Shown here piece by piece: positions 25,493 through 33,372 of a DNA stretch of 64,000 bases. This DNA is from a bacterium MS4 (GTDB lineage Bacteria; Bacillota; Clostridia; Oscillospirales; Acutalibacteraceae), in assembly GCA_000752215.1 (NCBI GenBank), contig CCFG01000017.1, positions 806,001-870,000 of the forward strand. Reading direction: 5' to 3'. Position numbers and translations under genes: made by a program. How positions within the stretch are numbered: position 1 is the first letter of the stretch; each line of letters starts with the position of its first letter. A model generated the notes under the pieces. That model saw only the letters and a list, made by a program, of their open reading frames with translations. It was not told where the DNA came from and did not search any database.

Positions 25493-26407
25493 ATGACGCA
25501 ATTTATAAGCACCTTTTTAAAACCCGAAATCGTAATCAACGAACTGGTAACCGTCCATTACTTTGAGTACAACAGCGATTTCTATTTTCCGGGCGAAACC
25601 CACAATTTCTGGGAATTTCTGTACGTGGACAAGGGGCAGGTGGACGTGACCGCCGGAAACACCAACTATGTGCTGAAAAAGGGCGACATCATCTTTCACA
25701 AGCCCTATGAATTTCACAGCCTGTGGGCCAACGGCGTGATTGCGCCGAACCTTGTGGTCATCACGTTCAAATGCGACTCCCCCGCCATGCATTTTTTCGA
25801 CAACAAGATTCTGAAGGTGGGCGATTTTGAACGCGACCTGCTCGGCCGCGTGATCGAGGAATCCTTCGGCGCCTTTTCCTCCCCGCTGGACGATGTGGAT
25901 ATGAAGGAGCTGGTTCGCAGCGGCAAAGGCGCTTTCGCCTGTGAACAGGTCATCAAGCTCTGTCTGGAGCTGATGCTCATCAGCCTGATCCGGAAGGGCG
26001 GGACCGGCGAGGAACGCGTTTCCTCCTCCATTAAGGAAAAATCGGGTCAGGACACCTTTTCCCGGATCGTGGCGTACCTGAGCCAAAACATACACGACAA
26101 GGTCACCCTGAGCGACGTGTGCCGGGACAACATGTGCGGCTGTTCCTTTCTGCAGAAGGTGTTCCGCGAAAAAACCGGCGGCGGCGTGATGGAATACTTC
26201 GGGAAGATGAAGGTGGACAGCGCCAAGCAGTCCATCCGCGAGGGGACGAAGAATTTCACCGAAATCGCAAACGACCTCGGGTACTCGTCCATCCACTATT
26301 TCTCCCGCCATTTCAAAAAGGTGACCGGGATGACCCCCTCGGAGTACTCCTCCTCCGTCAAGCTGCGGACCGACAGCCAGAGGGGCCGCCCTCCCCATTT
26401 TGAGTAA
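25493..26407 (+). CDS. AraC-family transcriptional regulator
   Basis: A 304-aa regulator. The N-terminal cupin domain (about 20-100) has the sugar-binding signature HNFWEFLYVDKGQVDV and HKPYEFHSL. The C-terminal double helix-turn-helix (about 195-290) includes LSDVCRDNMCGCSFLQKVFR and the AraC signature ending HYFSRHFKKVTGMTPSEY. AAGGAG lies nine bases before the ATG. It is divergent from the sugar ABC operon and just left of the kinase operon; repeat elements before both make it the likely activator of both. Confidence 0.92.
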   Translation: MTQFISTFLKPEIVINELVTVHYFEYNSDFYFPGETHNFWEFLYVDKGQVDVTAGNTNYVLKKGDIIFHKPYEFHSLWANGVIAPNLVVITFKCDSPAMHFFDNKILKVGDFERDLLGRVIEESFGAFSSPLDDVDMKELVRSGKGAFACEQVIKLCLELMLISLIRKGGTGEERVSSSIKEKSGQDTFSRIVAYLSQNIHDKVTLSDVCRDNMCGCSFLQKVFREKTGGGVMEYFGKMKVDSAKQSIREGTKNFTEIANDLGYSSIHYFSRHFKKVTGMTPSEYSSSVKLRTDSQRGRPPHFE

Positions 26408-26442
26408 GGCTGATACCATAACAAAACAGCATAAAATGCAGA

Positions 26443-26588
26443 GGCTGTTGCACAATAGCCCTTCAACAGAATAACGCACAAAAGATGCACCTTGAGCGGG
26501 CTATAAAACCCGTTTTAAGGTGCATTTTCTTACTCTGAAAGCGGTTGTCCCATGCAATTTGCTGCAGCAAATTTATTTTGCAACAGTT
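26443..26588. repeat. MITE-like intergenic repeat, copy A
   Basis: About 146 bp bounded by near-perfect terminal inverted repeats: CTGTTGCACAATA (26445-26457) against TATTTTGCAACAG (26574-26586), 12 of 13 matching. The interior carries a hairpin (about 26485-26525) with T-rich flanks on both sides, so it can act as a two-way terminator for araC and the facing lipoprotein gene. A diverged copy lies at 31979-32110. There is no coding capacity. TGTTGCAA termini are common in insertion sequences. Confidence 0.65.
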
Positions 26589-26601
26589 CCTTTCTTTCCG
26601 C

Positions 26602-27333
26602 TTACCGCATATATTTGCGGATGACTTCCTTGTAAATCGCACGGTAGTCCTCCGTTTGCCTGACAACCAGATTCAGTTCTTTCGCCGTCTTGGAATCGAC
26701 ATCAAACTCAGCGGGATCGACGACGGGATATATACCGGTTTCCGCTATTGTCGGCAAATATAATCCCTTGCGAAGTTCACTGCTGTCCTCTCCCTTTCTT
26801 AAAAAAAGAATATATTCCTTACCGGCAGACGACGGTTCATAACCCTCGTAACGAATGAATTTTCCCTTTCTTTCGATTGTCCAATAATCTTCCCCCAGAG
26901 GAATAACATCCCCAGGGGACATATTCCCCTTATAAACCTGCGATATTTCAAACGAGGTAACGGTAATCCCATCGGATGCATCATCCTTAGGCGTATAATA
27001 ATATAATTTCTGCTTTGCATCGTCCAGCAGACGCCCCCGCACGATGTATTCCGACAGTTCATCCTCTTCTTTCCATGTCTTGGGCGCGTAGAGTGTATCC
27101 GGCATGAAAATCTGAACCTGCAAATCACCGGTCACTGTGGGGATTTCCTCCAACCCGGAAACCATGCCGGTTTCATTGAGAGAATTCCCGCCGGAAACCA
27201 CATTGGTTTCATCGGGAAAATTCCCACTGGGAACACCCAGCGTTCCACAGGACGTCAGACCAAGGACAAGGGCCAAAACGCAAACGGCCAAAAGCATCTT
27301 CCTGCATCCCGAACATCTCTTTCCTTTTTCCAT
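26602..27333 (-). CDS. Putative lipoprotein of unknown function
   Basis: A 243-aa protein that I do not recognise. The signal sequence ends in the lipobox LTSC near residue 29. A short internal repeat follows (SGNFPDETNVVSG, then SGGNSLNETGMVSG in overlapping register). The folded part (about 75-240) has no known motif; KEYILFLRKGED and similar strands suggest an all-beta secreted domain. The gene looks more AT-rich than its neighbours and is the only minus-strand gene inside the plus-strand island, next to a repeat element, so recent acquisition is possible. Confidence 0.65.
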   Translation of the reverse strand: MEKGKRCSGCRKMLLAVCVLALVLGLTSCGTLGVPSGNFPDETNVVSGGNSLNETGMVSGLEEIPTVTGDLQVQIFMPDTLYAPKTWKEEDELSEYIVRGRLLDDAKQKLYYYTPKDDASDGITVTSFEISQVYKGNMSPGDVIPLGEDYWTIERKGKFIRYEGYEPSSAGKEYILFLRKGEDSSELRKGLYLPTIAETGIYPVVDPAEFDVDSKTAKELNLVVRQTEDYRAIYKEVIRKYMR

Positions 27334-27454
27334 GAGAGAATTCCACCGCCGTCCCTTTTAATGTCGAATAGAAATTATTCTGAATCTGATCGTATCATTG
27401 ATTGGCAGAATTGTCAATTTCTTCATCCGTCGGGGAATCCCGGACGGATTCTTT

Positions 27455-27501
27455 TTGTGCAAAAATGATTTTTTGTGCAAATTTTGTGATGGATAAGATA
27501 T
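27455..27501 (+). promoter_or_regulatory. AraC-type operator and promoter of the kinase operon
   Basis: Direct repeats TTGTGCAA at 27455-27462 and 27473-27480 are 18 bp apart. The second overlaps a -35-like TTGTGC (27473-27478), with AGATAT (27496-27501) 17 bp downstream as a weak -10. The poor -10 fits activator dependence. The geometry matches the transporter-side operator. Confidence 0.55.
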
Positions 27502-27576
27502 TTATTTTAAAGCAATCATCCTCTAAAATAAGGGCAGAGAGTGTAAAAAAAGCAAATGTACAAAGGAGAATGCAGC

Positions 27577-28506
27577 ATGAAGGAACCTGTACTCGTTGTC
27601 ATGGCGGCGGGAATGGGCAGCAGATACGGCGGGCCGAAGCAGATTGACCCCGTGGGGGACAACGGGGAGATCATCATCGATTTTTCGCTTTACGACGCGG
27701 TAAAGGCCGGCTTCAAAAAGGTTGTTTTTTTGATCAAGAAATCCATTGAGGCGGATTTTAAAGAAATTATCGGGGACAGAATGTCCAAAATCATAGAGGT
27801 GAAATATGCGTATCAGGAGGTCGGCGTACTGCCCGAGGGGTACCGGGTGCCGCCGGGGCGCGCGAAGCCGTGGGGGACCGCGCACGCGGTGCTCTGCTGC
27901 CGCGACGCGATCGACGGGCCTTTCGCGGTGATCAACGCCGACGATTATTACGGAAAAGACGCGTTCTGCCTGATTTACGATTATCTACTCCACAGCCGGG
28001 ACGACGGGCTGTACCGTTACGCGATGGTGGGCTACACGCTGGAAAACACGCTGACGGACCACGGCCATGTGGCAAGGGGCGTCTGCGTCGCCACCCCGGA
28101 CGGATTTCTGGAGGATATCCACGAGCGCACCCACATTGAAAAGCGGGGAAACGCGGCCCAGTACACCGAGGACGGCGGAAACACGTGGGTAACCATCCCC
28201 CGGGGGAGCGTTGTCTCCATGAATCTGTGGGGCTTTTCCGAATCGATTCTCGAGGAAATCGCGGCGAGGTTTCCCGCGTTTCTGGACGGCGCTCTGGAAA
28301 AGGACCCGCAAAAAGCTGAGTTCTTCCTGCCCACCGTGGTGGATGAGCTGCTCAAGGGCCAGAAAGCCAGCGTAAAAGTGCTGCGGTCCCCGGATAAATG
28401 GTACGGGGTCACCTACCGCGAAGACAAACCGGTGGTGGTGGAAGCAATCCGTAAAATGAGAAAACAGGGGATCTATCCTGATAAGCTTTGGGAGGGCAAT
28501 ACATGA
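27577..28506 (+). CDS. Sugar-phosphate nucleotidyltransferase
   Basis: A 309-aa NTP-transferase. The N-terminal motif LVVMAAGMGSRYGGPKQIDP is the G-x-G-x-R-(x)-P-K nucleotide-binding signature, and NADDYYGKDAF is the metal-binding region. This short type accompanies NahK-like kinases and is expected to make UDP- or another NDP-hexose from hexose 1-phosphate. The ATG at 27577-27579 follows AAAGGAGA. It overlaps the kinase gene by 4 bp (ATGA), so the two products probably act in sequence. The exact nucleotide and sugar cannot be read from sequence. Confidence 0.85.
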   Translation: MKEPVLVVMAAGMGSRYGGPKQIDPVGDNGEIIIDFSLYDAVKAGFKKVVFLIKKSIEADFKEIIGDRMSKIIEVKYAYQEVGVLPEGYRVPPGRAKPWGTAHAVLCCRDAIDGPFAVINADDYYGKDAFCLIYDYLLHSRDDGLYRYAMVGYTLENTLTDHGHVARGVCVATPDGFLEDIHERTHIEKRGNAAQYTEDGGNTWVTIPRGSVVSMNLWGFSESILEEIAARFPAFLDGALEKDPQKAEFFLPTVVDELLKGQKASVKVLRSPDKWYGVTYREDKPVVVEAIRKMRKQGIYPDKLWEGNT

Positions 28507-29615
28507 AACCGGTGAAAAAGGAGCTTCTTCCCGCGATTGCGGAGAAATTTCAGTTTGAGGGCCAGTATGTGGGAATCCTGCCCTATGGAAGCGGACATAT
28601 CAACGACACCTTTTCCGTCTTTTTCCAGCTTGAGGAACAAACCCGCAGATACATCCTTCAGCGGATCAACACCAACGTGTTCCGCAAGCCGGTGGAGCTG
28701 ATGGAAAACGTGGTGGGCGTTACCCGTTACCTGCACAACGCCATTGCCGCTGCCGGCGGCGACCCGTACCGCGAAACGCTGAACCTGATTCCCACACGGG
28801 ACGGCGCGTACTATTATGTCGACGGGGACGGCGGCTACTGGCGTTCCTATTATTTTATCGAGAACACCGTGACCCTTCAGCAGACAAGGACCCAGGAGGA
28901 ATTTTACGATACCGCCCGGGCCTTCGGCCGGTTCCAGCTGCTTCTGGCCGACTATCCGGCGTCCACGCTCCACGAAACCATCCCGCTGTTCCACGACACG
29001 CCGAACCGTATCCTTCAATTTAAGGAGTCGCTCGCCGCGGACGTAAAAGGCAGGGCGGCCGGTGTAAAAGAGGAAATTGCTTTCGTTTTCGGGCAGGAGG
29101 AATATACCCATCTTCTGGTGGATATGCAGGCGCGGGGGGAGCTTCCCCTGCGGGTCACCCACAACGACACCAAGCTGAACAATGTGCTGGTCGACAGCGA
29201 AACCGGCAAGGGCGTATGCGTCATTGACCTGGACACGGTAATGCCCGGCCTTTCCCTCTACGATTTCGGCGACTCCATCCGCTTCGGGGCAAGTACGGCG
29301 GCGGAGGACGAACAGGATCTGTCTAAAGTGCATTTTGACCTAGGGCTGTTTGAAGCGTATACCAAGGGCTTTCTGGAGGTTGCGGGAAAGGTGCTGACCA
29401 ACGAGGAAATCAGAAGGCTGCCCGACGGCGCGAAAATGATGACGCTGGAATGCGGCATCCGCTTCCTGGCGGATTATCTTGCCGGCGACACCTATTTCAA
29501 AATCAGCCGCGAGAGCCACAACCTTGACCGCGCCCGAACCCAGTTCCGACTGGTGGAGGAAATGGACCGGCAGTGGGACGTTATGGCCAAGATCGTCGGC
29601 CAATACTGCAAATAG
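28503..29615 (+). CDS. nahK: NahK-like N-acetylhexosamine 1-kinase (APH fold)
   Basis: A 370-aa aminoglycoside-phosphotransferase-fold kinase. The catalytic loop is THNDTKLNNVL (His220, Asp222, Asn227) and the metal-binding segment is VIDLDTVMPGL (Asp242/Asp244). The closest family known to me is NahK/LnpB, which phosphorylates GlcNAc or GalNAc at C1 in lacto-N-biose/galacto-N-biose pathways. The ATG at 28503 lies after GGGAGGGC and overlaps the nucleotidyltransferase stop. Together they would turn a free amino sugar into an NDP-sugar. Substrate is inferred; other hexose 1-kinases share this fold. Confidence 0.75.
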   Translation: MKPVKKELLPAIAEKFQFEGQYVGILPYGSGHINDTFSVFFQLEEQTRRYILQRINTNVFRKPVELMENVVGVTRYLHNAIAAAGGDPYRETLNLIPTRDGAYYYVDGDGGYWRSYYFIENTVTLQQTRTQEEFYDTARAFGRFQLLLADYPASTLHETIPLFHDTPNRILQFKESLAADVKGRAAGVKEEIAFVFGQEEYTHLLVDMQARGELPLRVTHNDTKLNNVLVDSETGKGVCVIDLDTVMPGLSLYDFGDSIRFGASTAAEDEQDLSKVHFDLGLFEAYTKGFLEVAGKVLTNEEIRRLPDGAKMMTLECGIRFLADYLAGDTYFKISRESHNLDRARTQFRLVEEMDRQWDVMAKIVGQYCK

Positions 29616-29626
29616 GGGCTGAGAAA

Positions 29627-30265
29627 ATGAGAAATATTCTTTGCTACGGCGATTCCAATACTTACGGGATGAAACCCGGCATGACGGGCAGATACGCGCG
29701 GGATGTCCGCTGGACCGGCCTGCTGCAAAAGCTGCTCGGCGGCGGGTATTATGTGATCGAAGAAGGGCTGGGCGGCAGAACGACCGTCTGGGACGACCCG
29801 ATTGAAGAATATAAAAACGGCAGAACTTATCTTCTCCCCTGTCTGGAAAGCCACAAGCCGCTGGACCTGGTCGTCATCATGCTGGGTACAAACGATCTGA
29901 AGAAGCGCTTTTCCCTGCCGGTGTGCGACATTGCGTCGGGTATGGAAAATCTGATCCGGACGATTTTAAAATCGGAGTCCGGCAGCGGAGGCGGCGCCCC
30001 GCAGGTGCTTCTGGTCGCGCCGGTCCCCATCGCCGACGTGGGTATCCGCGCCTGGCGCCTGATGTTCGGCGAAGGAATGAAAAACAGCCTTCTGCTGGCG
30101 GAAGAGTATGAGCAGACCGCAAAACGGAACCGCGTGCATTTTCTGAATTCGGGGCGAAGCGTGGAAGTGGGCCCGGAGGACGGCATCCACTACACCCAGG
30201 CGGGCCACCGGAAAATGGCGGAACTGATCGAACAGAAAGTCCGCGAAATCTTTCCGAACGGCTGA
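29627..30265 (+). CDS. SGNH/GDSL-family hydrolase
   Basis: A 212-aa esterase-like protein. Block I is CYGDSNTYG with the catalytic Ser. Block III is LGTNDLK, and block V is DGIHYTQAGH with the Asp-x-x-His pair. There is no signal peptide, so it acts in the cytoplasm. It starts 11 bp after the kinase stop codon and ends in a strong terminator, making it the last gene of the operon. Removal of an O-acetyl or other acyl group from the imported sugar is a reasonable inference. Confidence 0.85.
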   Translation: MRNILCYGDSNTYGMKPGMTGRYARDVRWTGLLQKLLGGGYYVIEEGLGGRTTVWDDPIEEYKNGRTYLLPCLESHKPLDLVVIMLGTNDLKKRFSLPVCDIASGMENLIRTILKSESGSGGGAPQVLLVAPVPIADVGIRAWRLMFGEGMKNSLLLAEEYEQTAKRNRVHFLNSGRSVEVGPEDGIHYTQAGHRKMAELIEQKVREIFPNG

Positions 30266-30312
30266 ATGCCGCAGTTTTGAATATTCCCCTATTTTGATAG
30301 AGTCCCCGAAAA

Positions 30313-30352
30313 CAGGAGCCGCGCCAACTGGCGCGGCTCCTGTCCTTTTTTA
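30313..30352 (+). terminator. Terminator of the kinase operon
   Basis: A perfect 13-bp stem CAGGAGCCGCGCC / GGCGCGGCTCCTG with an AACT loop is followed by TCCTTTTTT. The T-run overlaps the 3' end of the facing aminopeptidase gene. Confidence 0.9.
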
Positions 30353-31786
30353 TATCTTCTGCCCGCTGCACTGTCCTTCCGTATTGAGCAGGTCGTAAAG
30401 CGTGGTGACTCCCGCGCCGGTGGCGCCGACCGACTGATGCTCGAAAACCGGCTTGTCCACCCACGCCGTCCCGGCAATATCCAGATGGATCCACGGCAGA
30501 TGCTCGACGAATTCCCGGATGAACAAACCGGCGGAAATCGTCCCGCAATAATGTTCGCCCATATTTTTGACGTCGGCAATCTTGCTTTTTACCATTTCCT
30601 CATACTCCGGAAAAATAGGCAGCCGCCAGTACTGTTCGCCGGAAACGCGCGCCGCCGCGGACAGGTCGTCCCACAGCTGGTCGCTGTCGGTCAGGACACC
30701 CGCCGTGGTGAAGCCGAGCGCGCCCACAACCGCGCCCGTCAGCGTGGCGATATCCAGCACCCTGGTCGCGCCCTCCGCACGGATGGCGTATGTAACGGCA
30801 TCCGCCAGAATCAGCCTGCCTTCCGCGTCCGTATTCTGGATTTCGATCGTCTTGCCGGACATGGACTGAATCACGTCCCCCGGAAGAAAGCTCTGTCTGG
30901 AAATACGGTTTTCACAGGCCGGAATCACGGCCACGGCGTTCGTTTTCACCTGATTCCGCGCAAGGGCGAAAATCGCGCCCGCCACCGCCGCACCGCCGGC
31001 CATATCCCCCTTGATGCCCAGCATGGAGTCCTTGCTTTTCAGACAGTATCCGCCCGTGTCGCAGGTAACTCCCTTTCCCACCAGCGCGGTCCTCAGCGGG
31101 GACTGGGGGTCCGCAAGATAGCGCAGAACAATCAGGCGCGGCGGGTTCGCGCTGCTGCTGCCGACCGTCAGAAACGCGGACATTCCCAGCCGTTCGGACT
31201 CCTTTTCGTCCAGAATCTCGGCCTGCACCCCGCATTTCCCCGCTTCCCGTCTCAGGGTGTCCGCCATGATGGACGGGGTCATCCGATTGGCGGGGGCGTT
31301 GACAAGATTGCGGGCAAGCACCACGCTGTCCGCCAGATGGACGGCCTTCTCCAGATATTCCTCCGCCGTTTCCGTCAGGCGCTGCGGAATTCCGTGCAGA
31401 AAGAAGCGGAAGGAATCCTCCCGGCTGTCCGCCCGGTACGGGGAATACTCATACAGACCCAGTTTAACGCCCAAAACCGCGCTGCGGATACAATCCAGCC
31501 CGCAGACGGGCACCATTGCGGACAGATTGATTTCCGCCTCGTACTGATGGAGCCTCCGGAGCTCCCGGGCACCTCTGGCGACGGCGTCCGTCATTCTGCG
31601 GGCGCTCAGCTCCCCGCGTTTTCCCAGCCCGATATAGAGGGTCAGGCGGGAATCCTGCCAGAGCGGAAAGCTTTCCAAAAATTCCGCCCGGAACATTTTT
31701 TGCACCGGCAGCGAGGTGTGGTCCGCGTCCTCATAAAGAAATAATATCTGTGCTTCCTTAAAGGAGCCTATCTGAATGTCGATCAT
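30350..31786 (-). CDS. M17 leucyl aminopeptidase-family protein
   Basis: A 478-aa cytosolic metallopeptidase that removes N-terminal residues from peptides. The C-terminal catalytic domain carries VGKGVTCDTGGYCLK (metal Lys/Asp), the family signature NTDAEGRLILADA, and MAGGAAVAGA. The N-terminal domain spans about 1-170. The ATG at 31784-31786 follows GGAAGG; in-frame codons upstream cover the promoter. It is co-oriented with the YgeY and DpaL genes but is separated from them by a terminator and its own promoter. Confidence 0.92.
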   Translation of the reverse strand: MIDIQIGSFKEAQILFLYEDADHTSLPVQKMFRAEFLESFPLWQDSRLTLYIGLGKRGELSARRMTDAVARGARELRRLHQYEAEINLSAMVPVCGLDCIRSAVLGVKLGLYEYSPYRADSREDSFRFFLHGIPQRLTETAEEYLEKAVHLADSVVLARNLVNAPANRMTPSIMADTLRREAGKCGVQAEILDEKESERLGMSAFLTVGSSSANPPRLIVLRYLADPQSPLRTALVGKGVTCDTGGYCLKSKDSMLGIKGDMAGGAAVAGAIFALARNQVKTNAVAVIPACENRISRQSFLPGDVIQSMSGKTIEIQNTDAEGRLILADAVTYAIRAEGATRVLDIATLTGAVVGALGFTTAGVLTDSDQLWDDLSAAARVSGEQYWRLPIFPEYEEMVKSKIADVKNMGEHYCGTISAGLFIREFVEHLPWIHLDIAGTAWVDKPVFEHQSVGATGAGVTTLYDLLNTEGQCSGQKI

Positions 31787-31867
31787 ACTGTCCTTCCGTT
31801 TCTGCGGCAAGTTCCCTCCCCGTCTCCAGCGGAGGACGGCGGGACCTGCCTGCGTCGTGATACTTCT

Positions 31868-31895
31868 ATCATAGCATACCTTCGACAAAAATCAA
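31868..31895 (-). promoter_or_regulatory. Promoter of the aminopeptidase gene
   Basis: -35 TTGATT (31890-31895), 16-bp spacer, -10 TATGAT (31868-31873) with an extended-10 TG. The right arm of the inverted repeat at 31896-31967 abuts the -35. Confidence 0.6.
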
Positions 31896-31967
31896 CAGGT
31901 CTTCGGACCCTGTCTGGAGAAACCGCCCGATGTTCGGGACGGCCCTGTCCCCGGCAAAGAAGACCTG
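31896..31967 (-). other. Structured intergenic segment with 9-bp outer stem
   Basis: CAGGTCTTC (31896-31904) and GAAGACCTG (31959-31967) form a perfect 9-bp pair enclosing 54 bases. Inside, CCGCCCGA and TCGGGACGG can form a second stem. On the minus strand the outer stem is followed by TTGATTTTTG. It could be a weak terminator, a structured RNA or an operator. No known riboswitch class was recognised. Confidence 0.35.
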
Positions 31968-31978
31968 CCGCAAGACAG

Positions 31979-32110
31979 CTTTCAACAAAGCAAACACAAA
32001 AAACGCACCTGAAGCGGGCTTTGAAATTCCCGCTTCAGGTGCGTTTTCTTATTATAAATTATAAAAGCTGTTGCTTCATACAATTTTCTTCCGCGAATTC
32101 ATATTGCAGC
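31979..32110. repeat. MITE-like intergenic repeat, copy B (diverged)
   Basis: It aligns by eye with copy A at 26443-26588: a TTCAACA start, a central hairpin, TTTTCTTA, then GTTG-xxx-CAT-x-CAATTT and a TTGCA end. The central hairpin is strong here: CGCACCTGAAGCGGG (32004-32018) pairs with CCCGCTTCAGGTGCG (32029-32043), with a T-run on both strands. On the minus strand it serves as terminator for the YgeY-like gene. Terminal repeats are degraded compared with copy A. Confidence 0.55.
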
Positions 32111-32118
32111 GGGACGCG

Positions 32119-33318
32119 TTACCCGCAGTAAACGGAAGGAATCGCCGCGTAGACGGCGGCGCACCGGACAAGGTCCTGCTTCCAGGTCTTCTCGTCGGGG
32201 GAGTGGGCCTCTTTTTCTTTGCCGGGGCCGAAACCGACACAGGGGATGCCATAACGGCCCATAATGGAAACGCCGTTCGTGGAAAACGTCCATTTTCCGA
32301 CCTCCGGCTCGCCGTAAAGGCCCCTGTGCGCTTCCACTGCGGCCCGCAGGGCGGGAGCGTCCTCCGGGAGCACCCAGGTCGGAAAGTAGCAGTCGGTGGG
32401 GTGCGTCAGGCCGGTGTAGCTCGGGCGTTCATAGGTATACATCGAGACGGACGCCCCGTACCTTTGGCACGATTCCAGACCGCGCACCTCCTCCAGCGCC
32501 GTTTCATACGTTTCTCCGCCGGTGAGGCGGCGGTCGAGCGAAACGGCACAGAAATCCGCGACCGCGCAGCGGGAGGGGGAGTTAAAGAAAATTTCCGATA
32601 CGGTGACGGTTCCCTTCCCGAGGAACGGGTCGGAGGGAAGCCGTTCATTCAGCCCGCGGATGTCCTGAAGGATATCCGCCATCTTGTAGATGGCGTTATC
32701 GCCGCGCCCTGGGGCGGAGCCGTGGCAGGACACGCCCTTTACCTCCACCCGGATTTCCACCCGTCCGCGCTGCCCGCGGCAGATGACGCCGTCGGTCGGT
32801 TCGGTGCTGACGACAAATTCCGGCGTGATTTGATCCTCCTGATGAAGATACTGCCAGCAGAGCCCGTCGCAGTCCTCCTCCTGCACCGTGCCGGTCACCA
32901 GCACGGTGTATTTTTCGGAAAGAAGGCCCATATCCTTCATGATTTTTGCCCCGTAGACCGCGCTGACCATCCCGCCCAGCTGGTCCGAAGCGCCGAGCCC
33001 GCCTATCTCCGTATCGGTTTCATAGCCTTCATACGGGTCAAAGCTCCAGTTGCTTCTGTCGCCGGTCCCCACGGTGTCAATGTGCGCGTCATAGGCGATC
33101 AGCTTTTCCCCCGCGCCCATGCGGCCCAAAACATTCCCCATCGGGTCGACGTCGACCCGGTCAAATTCCAGCGCGCGCATTTCACGGACAATACGCGCAA
33201 TTACCTGCTTTTCTTTTCCGCTTTCCCCCGGTATTGCGATCAGATCGCGCAGAAAAGCGGTCATCGCGGCCTCATAGTCCTGCGCCCTGCGGCGAATCTC
33301 CCGATAGTCCGGTATCAT
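32119..33318 (-). CDS. ygeY: YgeY-like M20 family metallohydrolase
   Basis: A 399-aa zinc hydrolase of the YgeY family, which is described as selenium-metabolism-linked. The N-terminal catalytic part has [12 protein letters not shown] (metal His and Asp), EED near residue 148 (general base and metal Glu) and TEPTDG (metal). The dimerisation insert covers about 200-310, with [16 protein letters not shown]. The gene follows dpaL by 54 bp in the same orientation. In E. coli, ygeX (dpaL) and ygeY are also adjacent, so the pair probably shares one nitrogen-scavenging pathway whose exact substrate is unproven. Confidence 0.85.
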   Translation of the reverse strand: MIPDYREIRRRAQDYEAAMTAFLRDLIAIPGESGKEKQVIARIVREMRALEFDRVDVDPMGNVLGRMGAGEKLIAYDAHIDTVGTGDRSNWSFDPYEGYETDTEIGGLGASDQLGGMVSAVYGAKIMKDMGLLSEKYTVLVTGTVQEEDCDGLCWQYLHQEDQITPEFVVSTEPTDGVICRGQRGRVEIRVEVKGVSCHGSAPGRGDNAIYKMADILQDIRGLNERLPSDPFLGKGTVTVSEIFFNSPSRCAVADFCAVSLDRRLTGGETYETALEEVRGLESCQRYGASVSMYTYERPSYTGLTHPTDCYFPTWVLPEDAPALRAAVEAHRGLYGEPEVGKWTFSTNGVSIMGRYGIPCVGFGPGKEKEAHSPDEKTWKQDLVRCAAVYAAIPSVYCG

Positions 33319-33372
33319 ATCCGTTCCCTCCTGTCGTCGAGTCGGTCATTTGGTATGCATTCCCCGCAGCCG

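Noticed and set aside
26443-32110. Composite transposon or genomic island bounded by the two repeats
   Set aside because: There is no transposase or integrase, and copy B lacks clean ends. Repeat copies alone do not show that the segment moved as a unit.
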